Assembly (NCBI GenBank): GCA_014728035.1
Contig: WJMJ01000045.1
Location: forward strand, 1-61,334
Source of the DNA: Promethearchaeota archaeon
GTDB lineage: Archaea; Asgardarchaeota; Thorarchaeia; Thorarchaeales; Thorarchaeaceae
Direction: 5' to 3'
Length of the DNA stretch: 61,334 nucleotides
Shown: positions 16,169 through 25,520 of the stretch, in pieces
Layout: each line of letters begins with the position of its first letter
Position numbering within the stretch: position 1 is the stretch's first letter
Notes under the pieces: generated by a model
The model's input: the letters and a program-made list of their open reading frames with translations, nothing else
The model's database searches: none
What the model was told of the DNA's origin: nothing
Made by a program: the position numbers and the translations under genes

Positions 16169-17500
16169 TTATTCTAGTTTGTTTATTGTGAAGCCTGTCC
16201 ATACTTTTGGATGGAAAAATGTACTTTTTTGAGGCATGCATTCGAAATTACTCGAAACACTCTCAACCTCAGCAAGTCGGGTAGGATTCATGAAGAACAC
16301 TGCCTGAGCATCTTTCTTTACGGAATTGATGGATTGCTCTACAGCATCACCGATACCCTTGATATAGACAACAAAACCACCACCTTTCATGGTTCCTTGA
16401 GATAGTTTTTCTTTGTCTATGCCAAGTACTTCATCAAGTACCAGTTTATGAAGGATTGCTACATCTAGTTTTCGATATGCTTCTGACTTATCAGGCATCG
16501 CTTTATCCATAGCTTCAGTGCTTTTTAGAGTGAGCACATAGAATTTGCCATCATCCATGAAGAGTCCTAAGGAGTGTTTTCCATCTTTAAACTCTTTGTC
16601 CATCTGTGAAAACATTTCATCCTTGTTACTAAATTCAGCAATGTGGAAATTCTTTTTGACTCCATCAAGTAGCCTTGTCTTATCAAAGTCATCCAAGTTT
16701 TGTACGATTCTGTGAGTTGGGAGAATGACCAGACCAGGATTTGCAGTGTTTACAAAAGTTAGCATTCGATACTTGGCACTCTCAAGATCTGGATTGTCTT
16801 CAGAAAGCTTGAGTGCAGTTTTGTACCTGTGATGGCCATCAGCAATGATGACGTATTTCTCTTTCATATGATCCGTGATTTTTTGTGTATCTTCCGAATC
16901 AGATATTTGCCATATTCTATGACGTACATCCTCGTCGTCTGTGACATCAATGATTGCATCTCTCTTCATAGCTTTTTCAAGAATCGCGTCCACTTCGCCT
17001 TTGTGATCTGGATAAATAACAAAAATCTGTCCAAAGTTTGCCATAGCAGCTCTGCAGAGGCTTAATCTATCAACAATATCTTTTGGCAAGGTTTCTTCAT
17101 GTTGAAGAACTCCAGCAAAGCTTCCTGACTCGGGAGCCTCAGTTGCAAATTCTTCTAATTCGATTAATCCAATAAAACCGAATCGAAACAATTCATTACC
17201 ATCTATTGTGAAATTCCAACCATAGATGTAGAATGAATCCTTCTCATCTTGTTTAAGGGCTCCTTCCTCAATCCACTTGGATAGAAGGTCTCTTGCTCGT
17301 GTATATTGGTTATTTGTTTCAGTATCATCATCTTGAGGCTTGTTTTTGATTATCCAAGAGATATTATATGGTGATAACGACTGTAATTTGTCAATCTTCG
17401 CACCTTTGATAATGTCATACGGAGGTGAAACTACCTTTGACATATCACTAATCTTATCCTTGTTATACCTGTACGCCTTGAACGGTATTACGCGCACCAT
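16169..17500 (-). CDS. DUF1015 family protein
   Basis: 443 residues from ATG 17500, chosen because GGAG lies 9 nt upstream and the family begins with 'VRVIPFKAYRY'. Other in-frame starts lie at 17521 (ATG) and 17542 (TTG). Family marks: 'VVSPPYDII' near the N-terminus, 'LQHEET' and 'ADGHHRYKTA' near the middle. DUF1015 (COG4198) has no proven reaction; its frequent linkage to serA/serC, as here, suggests a part in serine or phosphonate-related metabolism. Upstream gene of a probable two-gene operon with serC. Confidence 0.85.
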   Translation of the reverse strand: MVRVIPFKAYRYNKDKISDMSKVVSPPYDIIKGAKIDKLQSLSPYNISWIIKNKPQDDDTETNNQYTRARDLLSKWIEEGALKQDEKDSFYIYGWNFTIDGNELFRFGFIGLIELEEFATEAPESGSFAGVLQHEETLPKDIVDRLSLCRAAMANFGQIFVIYPDHKGEVDAILEKAMKRDAIIDVTDDEDVRHRIWQISDSEDTQKITDHMKEKYVIIADGHHRYKTALKLSEDNPDLESAKYRMLTFVNTANPGLVILPTHRIVQNLDDFDKTRLLDGVKKNFHIAEFSNKDEMFSQMDKEFKDGKHSLGLFMDDGKFYVLTLKSTEAMDKAMPDKSEAYRKLDVAILHKLVLDEVLGIDKEKLSQGTMKGGGFVVYIKGIGDAVEQSINSVKKDAQAVFFMNPTRLAEVESVSSNFECMPQKSTFFHPKVWTGFTINKLE

Positions 17501-17673
17501 TTTGTCTTTCTCCGAGGTCATGATATTCTTTGCTGACCACAAGACGCGGGTCTTTTTGCTTAATCATAAGTGTTTCTTTACGAATCTATTTTTCTATTAA
17601 TGTCGGAAAACGAATGATTTAAATTCCTTCGTACCTTCCGCACGAAAACTGACAAACTCGGTGGAGAATTACC

Positions 17674-17934
17674 TTGGAATTTTGTGATAAATGCGGTGCC
17701 CTAATGCTTCCTAAGAAGACGGACGAAGGTGAACTTGTTCTCAGATGTAGAGAATGTGGACATGAGAAAGATGTGGAGAAATCTGAATACAAGGTTGAGT
17801 ATAGAATAAAACATTCTCCCAGAGAAAAAATAATCGTTGTTGAAGGTGATTCTAAAAAACCCGGAGAGATGTCCGAGGACGAACGCCGTGAACGAAGAAA
17901 ACAAATATTGGAATTCTACGAGTCCGATGACTGA
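17674..17934 (+). CDS. TFS/RPB9-like zinc ribbon protein
   Basis: 86 residues. It has a single N-terminal zinc ribbon (CDKCG...CRECG, two CxxCG pairs 19 residues apart) of the type at the start of archaeal TFS and RNA polymerase subunit RPB9. The charged C-terminal half ends in acidic 'EFYESDD'. The second zinc ribbon of TFS with its DE catalytic pair is absent, so transcript-cleavage activity is unlikely. Starts with TTG at 17674 behind GGAGA. The function is inferred only as a transcription-related zinc protein; it might equally be a stand-alone ribbon. Confidence 0.72.
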   Translation: MEFCDKCGALMLPKKTDEGELVLRCRECGHEKDVEKSEYKVEYRIKHSPREKIIVVEGDSKKPGEMSEDERRERRKQILEFYESDD

Positions 17935-18073
17935 TGATAGATTACTGCGAGCAATCTTTAAGTTAGTCTTCACATAGAGTATATTATAATGAAAGGACCG
18001 TATGCCTAATTGTTTCGTTTTATACTGATTTCAAACCAATATCACGGACCTTTGTAAAAGGGAGGTAAAGAAT

Positions 18074-18949
18074 ATGACCAAGAAGAAATTAGAGCTTCTT
18101 TACGATGTATCAAACTATGTTTTTGAAAATGGTGATGTCGCAGATAAACTGAGACTTGTTGCTTCAGACTATGATGTTTCTGATGAAGTAGTATCTGATA
18201 TACTGGATAACTTACGTGATTTGATGAATCCAGATGGTGGAATCCCTTTCAATTTGGAACAAGGAAATCCTAGTTCTGTGAAAGACACAGCTGAAATTCT
18301 TCATCTTCTGATAAAACTTGATGATTATGATAAGAAGATGTTATCGAAAATGGTAACCTTTCTTGTTTCTCGTCAAAAGAATGATGGAGGGTTTGCAGAA
18401 GCTCTGAACCTTGACGATTTGATTGAAGACAAATGGGGTGGCACAACTGGTAGAGAGTGGTATCCTGTTGGTGTAAGTGTAACTTGGCTAACAGGGAAGG
18501 CTTTAGAAGCACTGGTATTAGCTGGATATGATGATACTGTACGCCTTCGTAAAGCACGTGACTTTCTTTTGTATTCTCAATACGAAGACGGGCATTGGCC
18601 CGACTACAAAGGACAGGAGATATCCGATCCGCTGGGTACTGGGAATATCCTTCCAGCACTTCGAGTTATGGGCATAAATTCTGATCACAAAGTCTACAAA
18701 GATGCTCGTGCTGCTATGTTGCAACACATAAAGACATCTGTTAAGAATAAATCAGCATTAGATATGGTTGATTTACTAGCTGTTGGAGAACCCAAAGATG
18801 ACCTTGAGAGGAATTTGATAACCAATGCAATAGAATTGGTTAAGTCCTCTCAGAAAAAAGATGGTGGTTGGTCTCAACCAGGTTCGAAGAAGAGTGACCC
18901 TGAATTGTCATCTCTCCTCGCATATGTTGTTGCAAGAGTACCTTACTAG
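18074..18949 (+). CDS. Prenyltransferase/squalene-cyclase-fold repeat protein
   Basis: 291 residues, mostly alpha-alpha repeats. QW-type motifs recur: 'PDGGIP', 'QKNDGGF', 'QYEDGHW' and 'QKKDGGW', the marks of terpenoid cyclase/protein prenyltransferase toroids. No signal peptide. The DxDD or DCTAE motifs of true cyclases are not visible, so substrate and activity are unknown. A strong ribosome site (GGAGG) precedes ATG 18074. It is the first gene of a likely operon with ogt (14-bp gap) and an unknown gene. Confidence 0.75.
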   Translation: MTKKKLELLYDVSNYVFENGDVADKLRLVASDYDVSDEVVSDILDNLRDLMNPDGGIPFNLEQGNPSSVKDTAEILHLLIKLDDYDKKMLSKMVTFLVSRQKNDGGFAEALNLDDLIEDKWGGTTGREWYPVGVSVTWLTGKALEALVLAGYDDTVRLRKARDFLLYSQYEDGHWPDYKGQEISDPLGTGNILPALRVMGINSDHKVYKDARAAMLQHIKTSVKNKSALDMVDLLAVGEPKDDLERNLITNAIELVKSSQKKDGGWSQPGSKKSDPELSSLLAYVVARVPY

Positions 18950-18963
18950 TAGATGATTCAAAG

Positions 18964-19461
18964 ATGTCAAAAACTGTATCTATTATGAAGAAGAATGATC
19001 AATATGTTGCCGGGATCTTCACAGATCTCGGACTTTTTTCTACTTCACTCCCACATAAATCGAAAAAAGACGCTATTGTTCACATTAATGGTGAAAAACT
19101 AGATATCATCAATACACCTGATCGTCTTGAAATATTAGACCTCGTTTTTCGGATTGAATCTGGGAATGAAGACGTATCCGTTTCTGGTATCAAATTGGAT
19201 TTCTCCGGTTTAACTGACAAACAAAAAAGGGTCTACACAGCACTTCTAGAAGTTCCACGTGGTGAGACAATCACCTATGGGGAACTTGCTGAGCTTGCAG
19301 GGATATCCCATGCTGCTCGATTTGTTGGAACTTGTATGGCTAATAATCGGCTTGGTCCTATTGTTCCATGTCATCGTGTTGTTGCTAGTAGTAATCTTGG
19401 CGGATACGGGCCTGGTTTGGAGAAAAAGGAAGAACTTCTTAAAAAAGAGGGAGCTATCTAG
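18964..19461 (+). CDS. ogt: O6-methylguanine-DNA methyltransferase
   Basis: 165 residues. The active-site motif is PCHRVV with acceptor cysteine C136, preceded by 'GETITYGELAELAG' and followed by 'GGYGPGLEKKEELL', all typical of Ogt/MGMT. It repairs O6-alkylguanine by one-time transfer of the alkyl group to the cysteine. The N-terminal domain is short, as in many archaeal versions. It is the second gene of the operon beginning at 18074. Confidence 0.94.
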   Translation: MSKTVSIMKKNDQYVAGIFTDLGLFSTSLPHKSKKDAIVHINGEKLDIINTPDRLEILDLVFRIESGNEDVSVSGIKLDFSGLTDKQKRVYTALLEVPRGETITYGELAELAGISHAARFVGTCMANNRLGPIVPCHRVVASSNLGGYGPGLEKKEELLKKEGAI

Positions 19462-19558
19462 TTTTCGGTCGATTCGCGGATTGTTTTCTCATAAGCTTTT
19501 ATTTAGTCTATTACGAATATATCTTAGGGACCACACCTGCGCAAGGAGTGTTATATAT

Positions 19559-20026
19559 TTGAACTTGAAAGTTCGTAGAAATGGCGAAATTGTTGAACTT
19601 CGAAAGGTGGAGCTAGAGGAGCTTAGTCCTCCGCTCTATCGGACATTAATTGGCTATAACTCTCTAAAGCGATTGGGTTATTCTATTTCCTTCATTAGAC
19701 CAAAGAAGAGCTCTTCTGGGGATTTTGAACGAATTAGATACAACTTCATTGAGAGAGGGATCATTACCCGACAACTTGAGGAAGAACTTGAGCCAGATAT
19801 GAAACGTGGAATTCTGAATCAGCTCCCCAGGGGAGATTTCAGTATTGTTCTACTTTTGACTCAAGTACCACGTCGCGGTGTTAACATTAGATTGGATAAG
19901 TTTGAGTACGAGTTTCTGGGTTGTACACTGCTTAGAAACAATGAAGTACTTGACGTTGTAATGAATACTGCACCAACAAGAGATATCCTCATGCCAATGT
20001 ATGAAGAAGCCTTAGCTCCTTCATAG
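19559..20026 (+). CDS. Unknown soluble protein
   Basis: About 155 residues, starting with TTG at 19559 behind AAGGAG (about 10 nt upstream). Sequence further upstream in this frame overlaps ogt and is not coding. It is rich in Arg, Glu and Leu, with motifs 'RRNGEIVELRKVELEEL' and 'IRLDKFEYEFLGC', and appears to be mixed alpha/beta. No transmembrane segment, no recognised family. Its position suggests co-transcription with ogt. Confidence 0.6.
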   Translation: MNLKVRRNGEIVELRKVELEELSPPLYRTLIGYNSLKRLGYSISFIRPKKSSSGDFERIRYNFIERGIITRQLEEELEPDMKRGILNQLPRGDFSIVLLLTQVPRRGVNIRLDKFEYEFLGCTLLRNNEVLDVVMNTAPTRDILMPMYEEALAPS

Positions 20027-20032
20027 TAAAAA

Positions 20033-20191
20033 TTACAAATCTTGACTGAAGGGCGTCGACCTCTTTTCGAGTTCGGCTAGCTCTTCTCTCTTCTTCTTTG
20101 TTCTGTAAGAAGTTAGTCCTGCTCTACCTACTAGTAGAGCTAGCGGCACAATCCACCAAATTAGTATCCAAGTTAAGTCAAAAAACTGCAT
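20033..20191 (-). CDS. Very small single-pass membrane protein
   Basis: 52 residues from ATG 20191 to TAA at 20033-20035. The N-terminus is one transmembrane helix (FDLTWILIWWIVPLALLVG), followed by a highly charged helix ('YRTKKKREELAELEKR') and a short tail. The composition, helix then basic/acidic coiled segment, is typical of small archaeal membrane proteins and unlikely by chance. It is convergent with the gene ending at 20026. Function unknown. Confidence 0.55.
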   Translation of the reverse strand: MQFFDLTWILIWWIVPLALLVGRAGLTSYRTKKKREELAELEKRSTPFSQDL

Positions 20192-20287
20192 TCTATTTCA
20201 ATTCATTTAGTCCTTCTGAACAATTAAAAGTGGTGTCTTAGGCATTAGAGTCCTTTTTATCTATGTGGTGCTAGATAATCAAGAAGA

Positions 20288-21961
20288 GTGAGTTCGTTGT
20301 CCAGAAAAGCTAGAAAGATTCCACAACTAGTTGCATCCTTTGGAGAGAAGCAATTTCAAGATACAGGAGCTGAATTTGTTGAAGTACTTCGGCTAAAAAC
20401 TTCTACAATACGAAAATACTTCAAAAAACTGAGAGGCGCATTATTCTTAGTAGCAGTTATCAACCGCGATCGAATACGTGTATATTTCTTCAATCGCGAT
20501 GGAGTTATGATGATTGGTGAAAATATTGACTCGAGTAATTATGAAAAAATACGGAAGTCCTCAAAGCTTGTAACAAAATACGAGAAAGTAAAACCGCCAA
20601 CAGAAGAAGAATTGCGAATGGAAGCTACTGAAGAGCTACGGACCCAGTTATCAAAAGCAATTCGAAAAGTTGCTAGATTTCTAGGTGAAACAGAACCTGA
20701 TTTCCCCCCTGTTTTTGTGACAAAAGAAGAAATGGTCAAGGATGAACAAGATTTTGGTTTGATTCTAGATGATGACTCATTCATAATCAACGAGGATGTG
20801 ATAAGAACAAGTTGGTCAGAAGGTATTGCAATAAGAATCGGTTTTCTTCTCCTTCTTAAGAAATCAAAACGTTCACTGGGTATCAGTCAATGCTTGGGAA
20901 ATTACATTGCTTTTCATTTAGTTAAAGAGGCTATTCAATCACAATGGAAGGATATCTGGTTGAAGACCTCAAAGGAATCACCATTTCTACCATTAGTTAA
21001 CCACCTCATATATCACAAAGAAACCTATGATGGACGTTCAAGTCAATTATTGAAGTCAATATTGAATCAGATTAGAGATGATACAACTCTTCAAGACTGG
21101 CTTAAGATACAAGAGAGATTTCATTCATATGTTGAAGTGGACCTGAAAACATCTGAATACCATTCTATAACAGGTTTTTGTGCCACTCTCTCCAATCCTA
21201 GGAAGCTCTCATCAAAAAGGCATGTCTTAGAGAAAATCCATCTTGCACCACGAGTGATATGTAATACAGTTCCACTAGATATTACGTTGAGTATTGATAT
21301 CCATATGAAAAGTGTAGAAGATAGTTGGTTAGATATTGCACATTTTGATGGAACGAAGGCAAAGCATCTATTGATTCAGCAGGATGTTGGTCAACCAATT
21401 ACATCGTTTGAATATTATTTGAATCTTGAAGACATATTTCCCAAATCTGGAGGGATTATGCCTCGAGGTGATGATATTCTCTCATGGATTCTCAGAAAGA
21501 AACGAAGTTCAACTTTCACAAGTAAGATTGAGCAAGTCCCAAAATCTTTACCTACAGCTGAACATGCTGTACTAGAACGACTCGTTCAAGGCGAATTGGA
21601 GATTCTATCGAATAGTCTTATTGGATCTCCTAAACGAATTGAAACTCTATATACTGCTGGTGTGGTATCGTTCTGGCCGAATTTTAACCATATAGGGGTT
21701 AATCATGACTTTCTGGCAATTGGAAACTACACTGGCCTCAAAGAATGTGCAGAAATCGCTTCGCTTGAGGCAACAATCTTCAATACCGAAAATAATGCTT
21801 ATGGTATATTTGCAGCTCCCTGTAGTTGGAAGCAAGAACTATTTCAACAAGCGTCACTTAACGATATCACTATCTATCCAGTATTAAGAGCGAATTCAAA
21901 CAGAAACTTAATTCGTTCAGAAAACGTATTGCCAGCTAGATTATTTTCTTGGTCAAAATGA
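20288..21961 (+). CDS. Large unknown protein
   Basis: 557 residues with a GTG start at 20288. No signal peptide, no clear transmembrane helix, no motif I recognise. An N-terminal segment (about 45-75: 'GALFLVAVINRDRIRVYFFNRDG') is beta-rich. A helical middle includes a hydrophobic 'GFLLLLKKSKRSLG' near 185-200. The C-terminus is mixed. It is convergent with the TPR-longin gene, with only 5 bp between stops. It may be a lineage-specific protein; nothing in the neighbourhood assigns a role. Confidence 0.75.
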   Translation: MSSLSRKARKIPQLVASFGEKQFQDTGAEFVEVLRLKTSTIRKYFKKLRGALFLVAVINRDRIRVYFFNRDGVMMIGENIDSSNYEKIRKSSKLVTKYEKVKPPTEEELRMEATEELRTQLSKAIRKVARFLGETEPDFPPVFVTKEEMVKDEQDFGLILDDDSFIINEDVIRTSWSEGIAIRIGFLLLLKKSKRSLGISQCLGNYIAFHLVKEAIQSQWKDIWLKTSKESPFLPLVNHLIYHKETYDGRSSQLLKSILNQIRDDTTLQDWLKIQERFHSYVEVDLKTSEYHSITGFCATLSNPRKLSSKRHVLEKIHLAPRVICNTVPLDITLSIDIHMKSVEDSWLDIAHFDGTKAKHLLIQQDVGQPITSFEYYLNLEDIFPKSGGIMPRGDDILSWILRKKRSSTFTSKIEQVPKSLPTAEHAVLERLVQGELEILSNSLIGSPKRIETLYTAGVVSFWPNFNHIGVNHDFLAIGNYTGLKECAEIASLEATIFNTENNAYGIFAAPCSWKQELFQQASLNDITIYPVLRANSNRNLIRSENVLPARLFSWSK

Positions 21962-21966
21962 AGATG

Positions 21967-23979
21967 CTAGTCGCTAGAACCAAATATGTCAGAAACAAGC
22001 TGATCAGCTCCAGCATATCGTCTAGAATCAATTCCATCCATATCTATAACTGGTGGGTATTTTTCATTGAACTTTCGTGCAAATTCTCGAAGGAGATATC
22101 TCATATCAAATGTTTCTTCGTTACATATCAAGGTCATAATTCTTTCATCTGAATGTTCCATCATCACAGTGAAACCTTCATGATTGATAGACCTAAGAAG
22201 ACCTCCAAGTCCCATCATTTGCTTGCTGAATTGGTTGATTGCTGTGATAAAGCCTCCAATGATAGAGCTATCCATTTCAATAGTTGTGTCAAAATAATGT
22301 ACATATTCTGGGAGTCCTGATGATCGATTCAAAGCGATAATTGCATGAAGAAGAGGTCTCGGCACCTCTTTGATTTTCCCAGCTGGTTTGAATCCAGCTA
22401 TTCTATCCATAGTACTAGTGTACTTTTTGGGTTCGATACCACGCGTTCTCGCTTCAAATGCCTCGATACGAAGACAAGCTTCTTGTAATAATCGTTCATC
22501 TTCAAGAAATTCTGCGATTCCCAGTACTCGTTCAGCATCACCTTTTGCCTCGTTGATTTTTCCAGCAATAGTGAGAATATCAGACCTTATTACAAGAGCT
22601 TCTGCATACAAAGCTTTGAGACCTTGTTCCCCTGCAATTTGGATAATATCTTGTATGTGATAGGTTGAACTTGCGAGATACTCTTCATTATTTTCATTAT
22701 GATATGCTTTCAAATATACTCTTGATAATTCAAGTTTGGAACGTACGAGATGTTCAAATGCGACATTTTTCTTTGATAGTCGTACAACTGATTCGAGCAC
22801 TTCAACTGCACTAGTAAAATCACCCATTGCAGCTTCAAATACACCTTTTGAATGAAGATAAGCAGCTTTTTGTAAGGGCTTCTCAGAATGCTCTGCAATC
22901 ACCTCTGCTTTTTTGAGATATTCCTGGGCTTTTTTCAAGTTACCTTTTTTCACAAGAAGAATTACATACCATGTGTAAACCTCGATGATTCCCCGTTTCG
23001 TCTTTTCTTCTAATTGGATTCCCTCAATCAGATGTTTTTCTGCATCTTGGTACTTCCCAAGTATGGTTTGAATCTCTCCAAGATTTGCCAAGCTTACAAC
23101 CTTAGCTACATCCATTTTCATATATGCAAGGGCGGCTTCAAAATATTCAACTGCTTCTTCGAGACGCAATGAATTTAGTCTCAATGTACCAAGATTGTTT
23201 AGTGCCATTCCTAATCCTAGCTCGAAAGATAGTTCCTCACTTAGTTCTTGAAAGCGAAGATAGTGGTCCTCTGCTTCTGTGAATTCTCCTAATAGATTGC
23301 AAATATTTCCCCGCAAATTTTCGACAAGAGCTAGCATCATTCTATGATTCTTTGATTCTGCCATGTCTTCTAAGGTGTCCGTGATTCGTTTCGCCCTGTT
23401 TGCCTGTCCTACCTCTCTAAGTAGCGACCCAACAACATAGAGAGCAAACATTGTTTCTATAATTGGTTCTTCTACTTGTTCTGGATAGGTTTCAAGAAGG
23501 TTATCGAATTCCATTACACACATGATTACACTGGTGTCACGTTCAGCAGCAGCTTGCAGAACTTTCACAACACTGAGTCTAACAAGGTCTGAAGGATTGG
23601 AGTCATCAGATACCTTTTCTTCAATTGCTGATAATATCTGTCCCAAGCCATGTGTATCTGATAATACAAATTGAATTATTGCACGCAAAGATAAAATCGG
23701 AACTGTTTCAGCTTGTTTGGTAAGATCCAGAGCATCTGCAATTTTTCCTCTTGTTAGACATGCTTCTACTCCAGCAGCAACGATATCATAATTAATTCTC
23801 TTCTTTTTTATCTCTTTAAGGGAATATTCTATTGCAGCGTCCGTAAATGCCTCGAATTCACTGGGTTTGTTCTTTCGCAGTTCTTCTGCATTCTTGAGAA
23901 TCACATCCCAAGGAATCGATTTTACTGTACGAAGATGAGCAAATTCTGGCGGTATGTCCTCTAACTGCAAGTATTTCAC
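21967..23979 (-). CDS. TPR scaffold with C-terminal longin/roadblock-like domain
   Basis: 670 residues with a GTG start. Residues about 200-480 are tetratricopeptide repeats ('ALNNLGTLRLNSLRLEEAVEYFEAAL', 'SLANLGEIQTILGKYQDAEKHL' patterns, quoted in part), which bind other proteins. The last about 130 residues ('LLHAIIALNRSSGLPEYVHYF', then 'DSSIIGGFITAINQFSKQM') have the strand-helix pattern of archaeal longin/roadblock-like domains: 'i.aii.l.r.sG.p.y...f' then a helix 'l..gF..Ai..f'. Such domains regulate small GTPases and are abundant in Asgard genomes. Cytosolic. Partner unknown. The fold call is by pattern only. Confidence 0.72.
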   Translation of the reverse strand: MKYLQLEDIPPEFAHLRTVKSIPWDVILKNAEELRKNKPSEFEAFTDAAIEYSLKEIKKKRINYDIVAAGVEACLTRGKIADALDLTKQAETVPILSLRAIIQFVLSDTHGLGQILSAIEEKVSDDSNPSDLVRLSVVKVLQAAAERDTSVIMCVMEFDNLLETYPEQVEEPIIETMFALYVVGSLLREVGQANRAKRITDTLEDMAESKNHRMMLALVENLRGNICNLLGEFTEAEDHYLRFQELSEELSFELGLGMALNNLGTLRLNSLRLEEAVEYFEAALAYMKMDVAKVVSLANLGEIQTILGKYQDAEKHLIEGIQLEEKTKRGIIEVYTWYVILLVKKGNLKKAQEYLKKAEVIAEHSEKPLQKAAYLHSKGVFEAAMGDFTSAVEVLESVVRLSKKNVAFEHLVRSKLELSRVYLKAYHNENNEEYLASSTYHIQDIIQIAGEQGLKALYAEALVIRSDILTIAGKINEAKGDAERVLGIAEFLEDERLLQEACLRIEAFEARTRGIEPKKYTSTMDRIAGFKPAGKIKEVPRPLLHAIIALNRSSGLPEYVHYFDTTIEMDSSIIGGFITAINQFSKQMMGLGGLLRSINHEGFTVMMEHSDERIMTLICNEETFDMRYLLREFARKFNEKYPPVIDMDGIDSRRYAGADQLVSDIFGSSD

Positions 23980-24119
23980 AATCTATAGTTGATTTTGGCT
24001 AGTATTGTTTATTGTGGTTATATACTCCCTTCTAAAATTTATTGAGTACACTTATCGATAGATTATTTTATTGATGTAATGTATTTTGCTCTCACGGGAT
24101 ATTTGGAGAGTCACATATT

Positions 24120-25508
24120 TTGTTAGATGGATTACAAAGAGCTGTGGAAGTTGGTCAGAAACTAGGTGCTTCTTACATTGAAGTCCGAGGACAATCTGGG
24201 TTCATTGAATTTCTACAGATGGACGATGGAAGAATAAATGCTCTAACTCAACGAATTGAGCATGGGATTGCAGTCCGGGTTCTTGTTGATGGTGCTTGGG
24301 GGTTTGTCAGTTCAGGCAACCCTGATGGTGCAGATGAAGCTGTGAAGTCTGCTTATTCAATGGCTAAAGCTGCTGCTCCAAGCAGAAGGGAGCCTATAGA
24401 GCTGGCAGAAGTGAAATCTTACCAGGATAAAATAAAGTCCAAAGTAAAAAGAGACCCTCGGGACGTTGATATTGAAGAAAAAGTTCAGTACATGAAAGAC
24501 TTAACAAAACATGTCCAGATGTACGATGAACGAATCTCAGCAGTAACTGTAAAAATTCGAAGTGCATCAGGAAAGAAATATTTGGTCACATCAGAAGGCT
24601 CTGAGATAGAAAGTCATGGCACTTTAGTTTGGGTTTATCCTTGGGTGTCTGGAAAGGAGAACACTCGATTGAGTGCAGCTAGATACGAAGAAGCATCAAC
24701 AAGTGAAGGTTGGGAATTCTTTGAAACATTCGCGACTCCAGAATACATTGGTGACAAAGTCGCAGAAAAAGTCAAACTGCAGCTTGAAGGTGTTCCAGCT
24801 AAGGGTGGTTCATTCCCCTGTGTTTGTGGCCCCAGGGTCATTGGAGTGTTAGCTCACGAAGCTCTTGGCCATCTTGCTGAGGCTGACTTGACAGTAAGTT
24901 CTGCTTTTGCTGGAAAACAAGGTGAAGTAGTTGCAGCAGAAGGTGTAAGTATGACTGATGATGGTACAATTAAAGGAGCTCTTGGCACAGGAAAGTTCGA
25001 TGATGAAGGTGTGCCTCCAAGCCGAGTAGAAATCATCAAGGATTCTGTACTTACTGAGCTCATGACTAATAGAGAGTATGCGAGCAAGATTGAACAAAGA
25101 ACAACAGGTAATGCAAGAGCTGAAAGTTATCTTTATCCACCAATTATTAGAATGCGAAATACCTTTTTCGAACCGGGCGATTTCACAAAAGAAGAGCTCT
25201 TTGAAGACATTGATTTTGGATACTATTGTGCTGATTTTCGCGGTGGCCAAGCCCAAATGAATGCCAGCTTCCAAGTTGGAGTACAAGAAGCTTATGAAAT
25301 TGTAAATGGTGAGATTGGTCGTCCAGTTACTGATCTTTCGATATCGGGAATAGCAACAGATTCGTTGTTCAAGATTGAAGGAATCGCAAAAGGTCCCTTC
25401 CCTTGGGAACATGGTAGATGCGGTAAGGGTCAAGAAGCATTTATCGCAGCTGGTGGACCAGATGTTCGTTTTGCAAAAGGCGGCATCACTTTTGGAGGAA
25501 AGAACTAG
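24120..25508 (+). CDS. tldD: TldD metalloprotease subunit
   Basis: 462 residues, TTG start with GGAG about 11 nt upstream. The HExxxH zinc motif is HEALGH at 246-251, in the usual 'LAHEALGHLAEAD' setting. TldD and TldE form a heterodimeric protease that degrades or trims peptides; in bacteria it matures microcin B17 and helps degrade CcdA. The partner gene follows after 12 bp, so this is a two-gene operon. Cytosolic. Confidence 0.93.
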   Translation: MLDGLQRAVEVGQKLGASYIEVRGQSGFIEFLQMDDGRINALTQRIEHGIAVRVLVDGAWGFVSSGNPDGADEAVKSAYSMAKAAAPSRREPIELAEVKSYQDKIKSKVKRDPRDVDIEEKVQYMKDLTKHVQMYDERISAVTVKIRSASGKKYLVTSEGSEIESHGTLVWVYPWVSGKENTRLSAARYEEASTSEGWEFFETFATPEYIGDKVAEKVKLQLEGVPAKGGSFPCVCGPRVIGVLAHEALGHLAEADLTVSSAFAGKQGEVVAAEGVSMTDDGTIKGALGTGKFDDEGVPPSRVEIIKDSVLTELMTNREYASKIEQRTTGNARAESYLYPPIIRMRNTFFEPGDFTKEELFEDIDFGYYCADFRGGQAQMNASFQVGVQEAYEIVNGEIGRPVTDLSISGIATDSLFKIEGIAKGPFPWEHGRCGKGQEAFIAAGGPDVRFAKGGITFGGKN

Positions 25509-25520
25509 GAGGTATCATTA

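Noticed and set aside
18270..18727. Long minus-strand frames opposite the prenyltransferase-fold gene
   Set aside because: They are antisense shadows of a gene with clear repeats and a strong ribosome site.
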